NCBI RefSeq assembly: GCF_003114855.1
Contig: NZ_BFBB01000003.1
Span: forward strand, 1 to 64,000
DNA length: 64,000 bases
Source: Leptospira ryugenii
GTDB lineage: Bacteria; Spirochaetota; Leptospiria; Leptospirales; Leptospiraceae
Direction of reading: 5' to 3'
Shown here: positions 27,457 through 35,801 of the stretch, piece by piece
Layout: each line of letters starts with the position of its first letter
Position numbering within the stretch: position 1 is the stretch's first letter
Translations under genes and position numbers: made by a program
Notes under the pieces: generated by a model
Databases searched by the model: none
The model's input: only the letters and a program-made list of their open reading frames with translations
Told to the model about the DNA's origin: nothing

Positions 27457-28357
27457 ACAAAGCCATTTCGATTCACATCTTTGGTCTCTGTACCAGAACA
27501 TCGAAGAGGATGAAAAAGACCCCTGGAAACAGATTTTATTTTCATTACTTGTCAAACAAGCAGAACCCATCCTGATCGAGAGTGAGCATATCATCTCTGC
27601 TTCTGCTCTTTGGTCATACCTGAGTGTATGGAAAGAGGTCTTTCGCAATGCTGGATTGAAAGAAGGAGGAAAGATCTACATCTCTTTACCTCCATCCCCG
27701 CTTTGGGTAATTGCCATCATTACCTGTCTTTGGGAAAAGATCAGTGTGGATTTGGTTCCGGAGGCAATGGTTGGTGGCTTTGGCTTTCCGAATGATTCGG
27801 TGCTCTTATCTGAAGGAGACCAGAGCCATTTTACAATCCATAGAGACTATACACTCTCCCAAAGGAAACCTTGCCAACCAAAGGAAGATCCTGTAAGAAA
27901 ACAGAGCATAGGATTTATACATGGGGACAAAGCTAAAAAGACGGAAATAATTGAGGCACCTGCTCTTCTTTCGCTACTCAAAAAAATACCAGCCTCCTAC
28001 CAAAGAAACATCCGCATCCAGACCTTAGATTGGAATACCCCAACTGGTTTTGTCTTGGACTTCGTATCATCCTTCTTCAGCCGTTCCGAACTCTTTTTTC
28101 CAAATAAGTCACAAACAGTACAGAATGTACTAAAGCTAACAGAAAACTATGATGGTTTGCGTAGGGTATGGTTTGCAAAAAAAGAAGCTGAACAAATGGA
28201 AAAGGATGTCCTTACCGCACCTAAAACCCTGATCCATTGTCTTCCCGAAGATTGGGGAGAAATGGACCTAGCCTTGCTTTTGGATGGTGATTTTACGTTT
28301 CCCGAGAAAGGTAATCTTGTCAGAAATGATTATGGAATCAGAAAACTCTTGTTTTAG
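27446..28357 (+). CDS. Divergent acyl-CoA synthetase-like (ANL N-domain) protein
   Basis: 303 residues. The order of elements resembles the N-terminal half of adenylate-forming ligases: ALWSYLSVWKEVFRNAGLKEGGKIYISLPPSPLW followed by WEKISVDLVP, then a position where TSGTTGxPK would be expected but IGFIHGDKAKK is found. The C-terminal subdomain is missing, so the enzyme would be about half the usual length. Next to PYP and TAL-type genes it could be the p-coumarate activating protein (pCL), or a decayed version of it; the missing adenylation motif argues for caution. The last 90 bases overlap the convergent gene at 28268. Confidence 0.45.
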   Translation: MEPKQSHFDSHLWSLYQNIEEDEKDPWKQILFSLLVKQAEPILIESEHIISASALWSYLSVWKEVFRNAGLKEGGKIYISLPPSPLWVIAIITCLWEKISVDLVPEAMVGGFGFPNDSVLLSEGDQSHFTIHRDYTLSQRKPCQPKEDPVRKQSIGFIHGDKAKKTEIIEAPALLSLLKKIPASYQRNIRIQTLDWNTPTGFVLDFVSSFFSRSELFFPNKSQTVQNVLKLTENYDGLRRVWFAKKEAEQMEKDVLTAPKTLIHCLPEDWGEMDLALLLDGDFTFPEKGNLVRNDYGIRKLLF

Positions 28358-28969
28358 ATCCTCCACTTGTTCTTTCAGATTTTCGATGGCTTCCAAAATT
28401 TCGTCCGCATGAGACAAACCAATTTCCTTAAAGATGTATTCTTTATCTGCGTACAAACTGTCCAGCTGTGCTTCCATTAAGGCTAAATCGTTAGATTGGT
28501 TATCTGCTGCAAAAATATCAACACTGCTTTCCACTCGGAGCATTTCACGAATCGGTTTCGTAAGAAATTCCTGGATTTCTGCAAGTTCTCCGTCGTGCAA
28601 TAAAGGCTCAATGGCAATCAAGATAAACGTTGTAAGGGAAGCTCTCCCTACCAAATTAGGATCGGCCTGGCCCATCAAAAAGTTCTGGTATTGGATCTGC
28701 ACATTCATTTGCTTCCAAAGCGACTTGAGCTCGATGTATTTAAAAAAAACAAGTGAGGTAAGCTCCGCCTCAACCTCAACATCATTTACGGTTTGCAAGA
28801 ATTTATCTATGGTGTCTTGTATCCAAGTTTTGGTTGAGGCGTAATCTTCATCCGAAACAGAGTAATCCTCTTTCCAAGATTGTAGATTGATCTGAATGTC
28901 ATCACGGAACTTCGGATCATTTAAGACTTCATTGATCGTTTTGACGTCGGCTTTGAGAATTAATTCCAT
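28268..28969 (-). CDS. Unknown protein co-transcribed with PYP1
   Basis: 233 residues, acidic, mostly helical, with no membrane segment. The C-terminal third (DSLYADKEYIFKEIGLSHADEILEAIENLKEQVEDLKQEF) is coiled coil and the very end is a basic tail. It overlaps the PYP1 stop by 10 bases, so translation is coupled. Its position makes it a candidate signalling partner of PYP1. No family recognised. Confidence 0.6.
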   Translation of the reverse strand: MELILKADVKTINEVLNDPKFRDDIQINLQSWKEDYSVSDEDYASTKTWIQDTIDKFLQTVNDVEVEAELTSLVFFKYIELKSLWKQMNVQIQYQNFLMGQADPNLVGRASLTTFILIAIEPLLHDGELAEIQEFLTKPIREMLRVESSVDIFAADNQSNDLALMEAQLDSLYADKEYIFKEIGLSHADEILEAIENLKEQVEDLKQEFSDSIIISDKITFLGKRKITIQKQG

Positions 28970-29388
28970 TTCACAAACACCCAGTTGTTAGGACGAGCAG
29001 GACCTCGATAAAGGTGGATTTTGACAGGGGTCGGTTTCATTTTGTAAGTGAAGGTATAAGGAAAGATCATATCCATCTTCCTTTCCTCTACTCCACGTTT
29101 GAAACTACCATAAAAAATTTGGTTATTTGTACAAGGCGCGACGTCAATGAAGAAGTTTTTGCCAATGACAGAATCTCGGTCCACATTGGCCTTTGTCGCC
29201 TCATATTCGTTAAAGGCCTTAATATTCCCCTTGTCGTCTAAACTAATGATACCAAAATCTAAATCATCCAATTCTTTCGCGGTGAATGTTTGTATCTTTT
29301 GTATCAGTTCATCGCTTACAAAACGCATATCCGATTTGGCAAACAACTCAGCTTGTTTTTGGACTTTTTGGACTAATTGGTCTGACAT
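28960..29388 (-). CDS. pyp: Photoactive yellow protein homologue 1 (PAS blue-light receptor)
   Basis: 142 residues. Residues 42-142 align without gaps over the chromophore region to Halorhodospira PYP: FGIISLDDKGN, VIGKNFFIDVAPCTNN and FYGSFKRGV. Cys86 matches the chromophore-bearing Cys69, and Glu63 matches Glu46. Tyr42 is replaced by Phe59, Thr50 by Ala67 and Arg52 by Val69. A 20-residue extra N-terminal helix (QLVQKVQKQAELFAKSDMRF) precedes the usual cap. The protein should bind p-coumarate through a thioester and cycle on blue light. Central gene of a three-gene unit read away from the ammonia-lyase gene. Confidence 0.85.
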   Translation of the reverse strand: MSDQLVQKVQKQAELFAKSDMRFVSDELIQKIQTFTAKELDDLDFGIISLDDKGNIKAFNEYEATKANVDRDSVIGKNFFIDVAPCTNNQIFYGSFKRGVEERKMDMIFPYTFTYKMKPTPVKIHLYRGPARPNNWVFVKWN

Positions 29389-29392
29389 TATT

Positions 29393-29638
29393 TCATTTCT
29401 CCCGAATGCGATTTTTATCTATGAATACATTTTTGATATCAGAGATAGTAATTTCCTTGCTGGGGACTTTTTTGTATCTTTCTTTGATGCCATACAATCG
29501 CACCAACTCTTGTTCGAGCTGTTTGAATTGCCCTACGATTTCTTTAGGATCTGAAGTTCCCAATCCTTTCTCCAATTGCAACTTTTCATCGTAAAGATAG
29601 ATCAATTGGTTTTCAAAGCTTTCGATTAGCTCTTCCAT
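29393..29638 (-). CDS. Small coiled-coil protein, first gene of the PYP1 unit
   Basis: 81 residues, almost entirely helical with heptads (ESFENQLIYLYDEKLQLEKGLG, FKQLEQELVRLYGIKERYK). It ends 4 bases before the PYP1 gene. Unknown; a dimerising linker or partner of the photoreceptor is possible. It starts 88 bases from the lyase start in the divergent intergenic region. Confidence 0.6.
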   Translation of the reverse strand: MEELIESFENQLIYLYDEKLQLEKGLGTSDPKEIVGQFKQLEQELVRLYGIKERYKKVPSKEITISDIKNVFIDKNRIREK

Positions 29639-29726
29639 ATTCGCTTTTTAGACTAAGTCTGAACCAAAAATGTTTTCTTTTTGACTAAAAAAGTAGAATC
29701 CCATTTACTCCTTGGAAAACACAGCC
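29639..29726. promoter_or_regulatory. Divergent control region of the PYP1 unit and the tyrosine ammonia-lyase gene
   Basis: 88 AT-rich bases separate the two start codons and must hold both promoters. The poly-T/A tracts (TTTTCTTTTTGACTAAAAAAG, 29671-29691) contain a TTGACT-like -35 box (29679-29684) for the lyase side. No palindromic operator was found. Shared control of receptor and chromophore synthesis is inferred from the layout. Confidence 0.4.
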
Positions 29727-31202
29727 ATGACACATCGCCTCAACCCCAAACGACTTTGGAATATAGCAAACAGAAAAGAACGATTGCATCCTGATCTCTC
29801 TCGTTTGGCTCCCTCTGCCAAGGCTCTACAAGAGTATTTGCAAAAAGACAAACCATCTCTCCTGTATGGGATAGATACTGGCTTCGGCCCCCATGCGTTT
29901 TTGAACAATGAAGACCGCTTAGAAAACCAAAGATCTCTGGTGTATCACTTAACAGTCGTTTCTAGTAAAGAATTTCTAAAATTGGAAGAAGCAAGAGCCG
30001 TTTTAGCCGCAAGGATTTCAGTCCTTGGTCTTGGGGCGAGTGCGGTAGACCCCTCTCTCTGCAATATCCTTCTGGATTTACTAGAAAAAGATTGTATCCC
30101 CAAAATTCCTCTCCGTGGCTCCCTGTCTGCATCGGGCGATTTGATCCCACTTAGTTCCATAGCTCTTGCCCTTATGGGAGAGAACGAATGGATCGGACAG
30201 AATGCACACATGGGACCAAGCCTAGCCAATCAAAAGAAGTCTGCCATCCAGGGACTTCCCAGAGTCCTCCAGGCAAAGGAAGCCCTTTCCATCACCAACG
30301 GAACAAGTTTCACTACTGCACTTTTAGCCTTACAATCAGAAACCATCCGACTGCTACTCGAAGAAATTCTTTCTTTTTTAGAGATATTGTTCTCATTTCA
30401 CCCTGTTTTTCCCGATGCCTTCCTCCCTGAGTACCACAAAACCAAGGAGTTCCCAGGCCCAATTTATGTGGCCGAAAGGTTGTATGCTAAAGCAAAACAA
30501 AACCCAAAACAAAAAAAAGTGGGAAGTAAAATTCAAGACATCTATTCCGTACGATGTATCCCCCAAATATTGGGCTCACTCTTCGATGAGGTGAGAGAGA
30601 TCCAAAACCTTGTGGAAAAAGAGCTCAATTCTGTCTCCGACAATCCAATTTACATCCATTCAGAAAATCGTTTTGCGGAAGGAGGCAATTTCTATGCTTC
30701 GCACGTAAGCTTTGCTGCTGACCGTCTACAGAATGTCATTGCAGTTTTAGCAACTTGGTTAGAGAGATTTATGCAATACTTACAAAACCCCCAGGAAAAC
30801 GGCCAATTTACACTCTCTCTTTCGCCGGAACCTGGAAGGTATGCTGGCCTTTCCGGATTGGCATTGTTAAGTACTCACCTAACTTCTGAAATACGAAGGG
30901 ATAGTATGCCAGGGAGTGTCCAATCTCTCGCTACGAATGGAGGAAACCAAGACATTGTACCTATGGGTGCCATCTCCATCTACCGAAACCGCCGCACCAT
31001 TGACGATTTGATTCATCTCGCTGCGATTTTTTCCTACCATATCTTCCAAGCGGGCTCTCTTGTGTCCCAGGAGATGAGCCAGGTGTCTGCCTTTTCCAAA
31101 AATCGTATGTTGAAAGAGGACAGGGATCTAAGGGAGGAGATCAATCTTTGCCTTTGCCATTACAATTCTTTGCTTTATCCCGAGAGAATGGGTAAAAATT
31201 GA
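29727..31202 (+). CDS. tal: Aromatic amino acid ammonia-lyase, probable tyrosine ammonia-lyase
   Basis: 491 residues from ATG 29727 (GGAAAA 8 bases upstream); TTG 29712 would add five. MIO-forming Ala135-Ser136-Gly137 in LRGSLSASGDLIPL and catalytic Tyr47 in YGIDTGFGP are intact. The substrate-selecting pair after QRSLVY is His74-Leu75, the combination found in tyrosine ammonia-lyases; histidine ammonia-lyases have Ser-His and phenylalanine lyases Phe-Leu there. It should turn tyrosine into p-coumarate, the PYP chromophore. No other hut genes are nearby, and PYP genes lie on both sides. Confidence 0.85.
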   Translation: MTHRLNPKRLWNIANRKERLHPDLSRLAPSAKALQEYLQKDKPSLLYGIDTGFGPHAFLNNEDRLENQRSLVYHLTVVSSKEFLKLEEARAVLAARISVLGLGASAVDPSLCNILLDLLEKDCIPKIPLRGSLSASGDLIPLSSIALALMGENEWIGQNAHMGPSLANQKKSAIQGLPRVLQAKEALSITNGTSFTTALLALQSETIRLLLEEILSFLEILFSFHPVFPDAFLPEYHKTKEFPGPIYVAERLYAKAKQNPKQKKVGSKIQDIYSVRCIPQILGSLFDEVREIQNLVEKELNSVSDNPIYIHSENRFAEGGNFYASHVSFAADRLQNVIAVLATWLERFMQYLQNPQENGQFTLSLSPEPGRYAGLSGLALLSTHLTSEIRRDSMPGSVQSLATNGGNQDIVPMGAISIYRNRRTIDDLIHLAAIFSYHIFQAGSLVSQEMSQVSAFSKNRMLKEDRDLREEINLCLCHYNSLLYPERMGKN

Positions 31203-31264
31203 AACCATTCCTTTCTCTTACCTGTCAAATGATTAGAAGTATTTTTTTTTGAGGTTAATCATTC

Positions 31265-31636
31265 ATGTCATCATTTGTAGATGCTTCCTTTCTATCTCGC
31301 CTTGGACAAATCACAGAAAGCCAAGCCAATGAAGAGAATTTCGGAATTGTAAAAGTGGATGATAGCGGCAAAATTCTGATTTACAATCAGTTCGAATCAA
31401 ACCTCGCAAACGTTCCCATCGAAAAGGCTGTCGGGAAAAACTTTTTTACAGACATTGCCATCTGTACGAACAATCGACTGTTCTACGGTAAATTTAGAGA
31501 AGGCGTAGCAAAGGGCCAATTGGATGTCTCATTTAGCTATGTATTTACTTACAAAATGAAGCCTACAAATGTTCAAATACACCTCTACCATGACCCCTCC
31601 TCTAAAACCTATTGGATCTTTGTGAAGCCTAAATGA
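31265..31636 (+). CDS. pyp: Photoactive yellow protein homologue 2
   Basis: 123 residues, the length of classical PYP (125). Gap-free alignment over the core: Tyr40, Glu44 and Cys67 match Tyr42, Glu46 and Cys69, in ILIYNQFESNLANV and FFTDIAICTNNRLFYGKFREGV. Ala48 and Val50 replace Thr50 and Arg52. The C-terminus ends with the typical TYWIFVKPK. All residues needed to bind and tune p-coumarate are present, so this is the stronger candidate for a working photoreceptor. GAGG 10 bases upstream; 62 bases after the lyase gene on the same strand, so probably in one operon. Confidence 0.88.
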   Translation: MSSFVDASFLSRLGQITESQANEENFGIVKVDDSGKILIYNQFESNLANVPIEKAVGKNFFTDIAICTNNRLFYGKFREGVAKGQLDVSFSYVFTYKMKPTNVQIHLYHDPSSKTYWIFVKPK

Positions 31637-31637
31637 C

Positions 31638-32525
31638 CTAATGTTCCTGCACAAAAAAGTCGGAGGCGTCTTGGTAGCCTCTGGCGATCAAATCGCGCGC
31701 CTGCTCCTTTTTAAAATTCAAAAAACTCCCTAAACCGAGAAACTCTCTCGGTGCTATCGTTTTAATTTTTATATTTTCGAATTTGATCTGAAACGAACGC
31801 AAAAAATATTCAATCGCTGATTTTGGTTGGCTCAATTCCTTTTGGAACTCAATGCCCTGCTCAATGTTTTTATAAGAACCCAAAAGGTACAACTCATACA
31901 ATCTTTCTAGAGCTTCCGTCTTATTTTTAGGAAGTAACATCCGAGTATCACGTCCCACGGGTGAAAGCAATATGACCAATATCTCTTCTGCTCCTTCTGT
32001 AATTGCCGGCAAGATGGGGGTATTTGCCATAACACCTCCATCCCAGTATGGCGTACCATTAACCAAAGACCAAGGGAAAAACAAAGGAATGGCACTTGAT
32101 GCTAAAATATGTTCTTTCTTTAGATCAGGATTTCTAAAAAACTCCAATTCCGCACTGAGAATATTCACGGCAGAAATGATGACTCGTATCTCGGAGTGGT
32201 TCAATTTCGTAAAATCTAACTTTTGTTCTAAGAGCTTTCGCAAAGGAGTGGTATCCGCAAGAGGTGCATAAGATTTCCGAAAAAGCTCTGTAAAAATTCT
32301 GTTTAGTGAGTATCTCATCACCTTTCCTTGGTTAAGGTCTAACCAAAGATTGATGAGTTCTTGGCTCTTCATTCCAGATCCAATCGCACAGGCATTGATG
32401 GCACCTACAGAGGTTCCACAAATGATATCTGGTTTCCATTTCCTTTCTTCCAATGCCCGAAAGACACCTGCTTGGTAGGCACCTCGAGCACCTCCCCCTG
32501 ATAGAACCAATGCTCTTTTTTTCAT
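31638..32525 (-). CDS. Patatin-like phospholipase
   Basis: 295 residues. Oxyanion hole GGGARG (10-15), nucleophile elbow G37-T-S39-V-G41 and the catalytic Asp in YWDGGVMANTP near residue 170 are intact. Likely a lipid acyl hydrolase in the cytoplasm or periplasmic face. It converges on PYP2, with stops one base apart, and follows an NlpC/P60 gene on the same strand by one base. Confidence 0.88.
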   Translation of the reverse strand: MKKRALVLSGGGARGAYQAGVFRALEERKWKPDIICGTSVGAINACAIGSGMKSQELINLWLDLNQGKVMRYSLNRIFTELFRKSYAPLADTTPLRKLLEQKLDFTKLNHSEIRVIISAVNILSAELEFFRNPDLKKEHILASSAIPLFFPWSLVNGTPYWDGGVMANTPILPAITEGAEEILVILLSPVGRDTRMLLPKNKTEALERLYELYLLGSYKNIEQGIEFQKELSQPKSAIEYFLRSFQIKFENIKIKTIAPREFLGLGSFLNFKKEQARDLIARGYQDASDFFVQEH

Positions 32526-32526
32526 G

Positions 32527-33765
32527 TTATTGTACCGTTTTTAAAAAAATCCTACGACTCACTTGCAATCTAGTCTTCCACCACTTTTCTTCCAAACTTT
32601 GGATGACCACTCCTCTCGTACTGGATGCATGTGCAAATTGTTCGTTGCCCAGAGCCAATCCTACATGAGTGATCTTAGAAGTATTGGGAGAGGCAGAAAA
32701 AAACACTAAATCTCCGGGACCGATTTGGGCACGAGAAATACTACTTCCGATTTGAGATTGGTCCCGCGCGCCTCTCGGGATCAATCTGATTGGCACATCT
32801 ATCCCTCGGTCAACAAGAACTGATCTCGTAAATCCAGAACAATCCGTACCGGATTTACTTGTCCCACCGTAAACGTACTTTGTGCCTATCCAAGTAGAGA
32901 CAATTTGTTTGAGACGGGATACAGATAAATCTCGCCAATCTTTTGTTTGGTTGGGACTGGGAGTTTCTACGATCCCTAAATCCTCTGCCGTCCAGTTTAA
33001 CCTTGGTCTTTCTCTCAATTCCAATACAGAATAATCGGCAAGCGTTTCATCTATGTTTCTTTGCTTTGCTGTCCAGTCTTGGGAAGGCAAAGACTTAGCC
33101 AGTTGCTTGTATGAGTTCAAACTGAGAAGAAAGGTTTCTCTCTCTTGACGAGAAAGGTTTAGCCCTAATTTTGTTTCTAAACTGCGTAGATTCTTTTCAA
33201 AGGCAATGTCATTTGTGCTGAGGCTCTGTTCTGTGAGGTGTTTCCAAAGCAAGGGAACTGTGCTTTCGGTATAAACTTTCTTTGCCCTTGCTAAAATCAC
33301 AAATCGTACGGCTGTCAATGTGCTCAATCCATCATAGTTTCGCTGGAAAGCTCCATTGAATATCATATCCCGAAGGTCAGTGGCAAGACTTGCTTTCTCT
33401 GCCTCTGAAATAGCCATGATCAAATAAGGGTATTCATCACTTTTTACTTTAGCCCCGCGCAAACTCGGCAGAAGGTCTTCCACCATTTCAAAGGGGATGC
33501 CCATCTCTCTTGCTTTGCTTACAAAAAGAACAGCTCTTGCAAAGTCCTTCGGGCTCATCTCTTCCATCATGGCCCAAGGCAAGAGGATCTTTGTGTCTTC
33601 TTTGAATTCTGGTCGGTTTGCCTTATCCCCTAAAACCTTTCTGATTTCCGATTTTAAAAGAAGGGCTTGTTGTTTCTGGTAGGCCTCGAAAACCAGTGGA
33701 TCTATGTTTTGCGCCTGAAGGCCCACGGAAACAAAGAGAACCATTGCTGCAAAATAAAACTTCAT
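32527..33765 (-). CDS. NlpC/P60 cell-wall peptidase, secreted
   Basis: 412 residues starting at ATG 33765 with the signal peptide MKFYFAAMVLFVSVGLQA. A helical region of about 260 residues of unknown type precedes the NlpC/P60 domain: Cys309 in YGGTSKSGTDCSGF, His367 in ITHVGLAL and the following HAS. It should cut peptide cross-links of peptidoglycan in the periplasm. Co-oriented with the patatin gene one base apart. Confidence 0.85.
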   Translation of the reverse strand: MKFYFAAMVLFVSVGLQAQNIDPLVFEAYQKQQALLLKSEIRKVLGDKANRPEFKEDTKILLPWAMMEEMSPKDFARAVLFVSKAREMGIPFEMVEDLLPSLRGAKVKSDEYPYLIMAISEAEKASLATDLRDMIFNGAFQRNYDGLSTLTAVRFVILARAKKVYTESTVPLLWKHLTEQSLSTNDIAFEKNLRSLETKLGLNLSRQERETFLLSLNSYKQLAKSLPSQDWTAKQRNIDETLADYSVLELRERPRLNWTAEDLGIVETPSPNQTKDWRDLSVSRLKQIVSTWIGTKYVYGGTSKSGTDCSGFTRSVLVDRGIDVPIRLIPRGARDQSQIGSSISRAQIGPGDLVFFSASPNTSKITHVGLALGNEQFAHASSTRGVVIQSLEEKWWKTRLQVSRRIFLKTVQ

Positions 33766-33879
33766 TCTCTGGAGATAACCAAAGAACAATCGCTTTGTAA
33801 AGAAAGTATTTACGAGCTTTCTCCTTTAAAATTTTACTCTTGGGAACTTTGCCATTCTCTACTAGGGTCTAATCCAGGT

Positions 33880-34743
33880 ATGAGACAGAGCCTATTCATT
33901 CTTTCCTTCTGCTTTTTATTACCATCCTGTTTTTTATTCCGAAGTATCGAGAAACCCAGCAAACAGGTACAATTCGACCAATCCAACCCGCAGGCAGTAA
34001 AACTTCATTGGCTAGGACATGCAAGCCTCGTCATACAAATCTATGATAAATGGATCATAACGGATCCCAACTTTTCCGAATCCTTAGGTCTTGTGGTAAA
34101 ACGCTACATCGCAAGCCCACTAGAAAGCACTCAATTACCAAAGTTTGATGCGGTTTTGATTTCCCATTCCCACTTTGATCACCTGGACAAAGATAGTTTA
34201 CAACAAATTCCTCTCTCCGGAAAGTTATATGTTCCCAAAGGAGCAGGTATCTATATCCCTTCCCGTTGGGATGCCCGAAAGAAGGAAATGGTTCCATGGC
34301 AAATGGATGCACAAAATGATCTAGAGATCACAGCTGTGCCAGCAAGGCATTTCGGAGGGCGATGGTTATTTGACAATCTCTGGGACGGAGAACCTTACAC
34401 AGGCTATGTGATCAAATACAAAGATGTAACCATCTACTTTGCAGGGGATACAGGTTACCAAAAAAAAGAATTCGAAGAAATCGGAAAACGATTTTCCATT
34501 GATATTGCACTTCTACCTGTGGGACCAAGCAAAGGCCCTGGAAACCCAGTCCACATCAATCCAGAAGAGGCAGTGGATACATTTTTAGATCTAAATGCAA
34601 AATACATGATCCCCATGCATTTCGGTACTTTCTATCGATCCATGGAATCCGAACTTCCACACATACAAGAAGTTTTAGCACCTCTTGGCAAAAAGGCCAT
34701 CATACTTTCGATAGGTGACACTTACTCGTTCAAAGGTGATTGA
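33880..34743 (+). CDS. Metallo-beta-lactamase-fold lipoprotein (UlaG/NAPE-PLD-like)
   Basis: 287 residues from ATG 33880; the upstream frame overlaps the opposite gene's leader. Lipobox FLLPSC (Cys17). Metal motif H96-S-H98-F-D100-H101, the phosphodiesterase-type WLGHASLVIQ and AGDTGYQ, and the ending PMHFGTF. NAPE-PLD-like members hydrolyse phospholipids, UlaG-like ones lactones; the substrate cannot be told here. Confidence 0.8.
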   Translation: MRQSLFILSFCFLLPSCFLFRSIEKPSKQVQFDQSNPQAVKLHWLGHASLVIQIYDKWIITDPNFSESLGLVVKRYIASPLESTQLPKFDAVLISHSHFDHLDKDSLQQIPLSGKLYVPKGAGIYIPSRWDARKKEMVPWQMDAQNDLEITAVPARHFGGRWLFDNLWDGEPYTGYVIKYKDVTIYFAGDTGYQKKEFEEIGKRFSIDIALLPVGPSKGPGNPVHINPEEAVDTFLDLNAKYMIPMHFGTFYRSMESELPHIQEVLAPLGKKAIILSIGDTYSFKGD

Positions 34744-34781
34744 CAAAGAGAATCTTCTTTTTTCCCTAGATGTAACTATCT

Positions 34782-35801
34782 ATGTCTGAAAAAATTGTTA
34801 TCATTGGTGCAGGAGGTCTCACGGGCCGAGAACTCCTCAAATTGATTGCCAAACACCCACATTTTGAAGTGGTAATGATCACTTCGAACCAAGTCACTGG
34901 AAAAAGCTTACAAGAAGTATTCCCACAAGAAAGTTTCACCCAAAACCTTAGATTTGTTTCTCATGAGGCTGACATTCCCAAAGGTGCAACTGTGGTCTTG
35001 GCAACTCCCAACGAAGCCTCTCTCACGATGGCTCCCCGCCTTTTGCAAGCAGGCCACAAGGTCATCGATCTTTCGGGAACCTTTCGGATCCACGACCAAT
35101 CTTTATTTGAAAGTGCCTACGGATTTGCCCATACACATTTTCATCTGATGAAAGACGTTGTATTCGGTATCCCCGAAATGTTTCGTTCTCAGATCAAAGG
35201 TGCCTCATTTGTCTCCAACCCTGGTTGCTTTTCTACATCTGCCATCCTACCCATTTTTTTGCTGGGCAAGCTCAGGTCAAAGGTCCAAGGAACCATCATC
35301 ATTGATGCAAAATCTGGTGTGAGCGGCGCCGGTGGGCGAACCGAAGAGATTACATTTGCCTATACCAACGTGTATGAAAACTTTCGGGCATACAAAGTTT
35401 TGAAGCACCAACACGAACCTGAAATTTCTGAATACATCCAAACCAATTCACCGAAAGAGATTTCTATCGTGTTCACTCCCCATCTTCTCCCTCTCTACCG
35501 AGGCATCCTCACAAGCATCTACATCCCCATTGACCCAAGCGTCTCAGATGAAGAAATAGAATCATGTTTCGAAAACGCCACTCAGGGAGAGCCTTTTTTA
35601 CGATTCAAAAAACTTCCGGAGGACATTGAGTTACGCTTTGTACAGAATTCCAATTATTTGGATTTTGCATTTCGCAAAAAGGGAAATATCCTGACCATCG
35701 TTTCCGCTTTGGACAATTTGATGAAAGGAGCTGCTGGGCAAGCCTTACAAAATCTAAACCTAATGCACTCACTCGAGGAAACGATTGGTTTACAAAGATA
35801 G
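34782..35801 (+). CDS. argC: N-acetyl-gamma-glutamyl-phosphate reductase
   Basis: 339 residues. NADP-binding GAGGLTGRELL (9-19), catalytic Cys149 in FVSNPGCFSTSA and YKVLKHQHEPEI with the catalytic His. Third step of arginine biosynthesis in the cytoplasm. Other arg genes are not adjacent. Its end overlaps the next gene by 17 bases. Confidence 0.93.
   Translation: MSEKIVIIGAGGLTGRELLKLIAKHPHFEVVMITSNQVTGKSLQEVFPQESFTQNLRFVSHEADIPKGATVVLATPNEASLTMAPRLLQAGHKVIDLSGTFRIHDQSLFESAYGFAHTHFHLMKDVVFGIPEMFRSQIKGASFVSNPGCFSTSAILPIFLLGKLRSKVQGTIIIDAKSGVSGAGGRTEEITFAYTNVYENFRAYKVLKHQHEPEISEYIQTNSPKEISIVFTPHLLPLYRGILTSIYIPIDPSVSDEEIESCFENATQGEPFLRFKKLPEDIELRFVQNSNYLDFAFRKKGNILTIVSALDNLMKGAAGQALQNLNLMHSLEETIGLQR

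Noticed and set aside
29727..31202. Histidine ammonia-lyase (hutH) annotation
   Set aside because: Size and MIO motif fit, but the selectivity pair is His-Leu, not Ser-His, no other hut genes are near, and PYP genes flank it.
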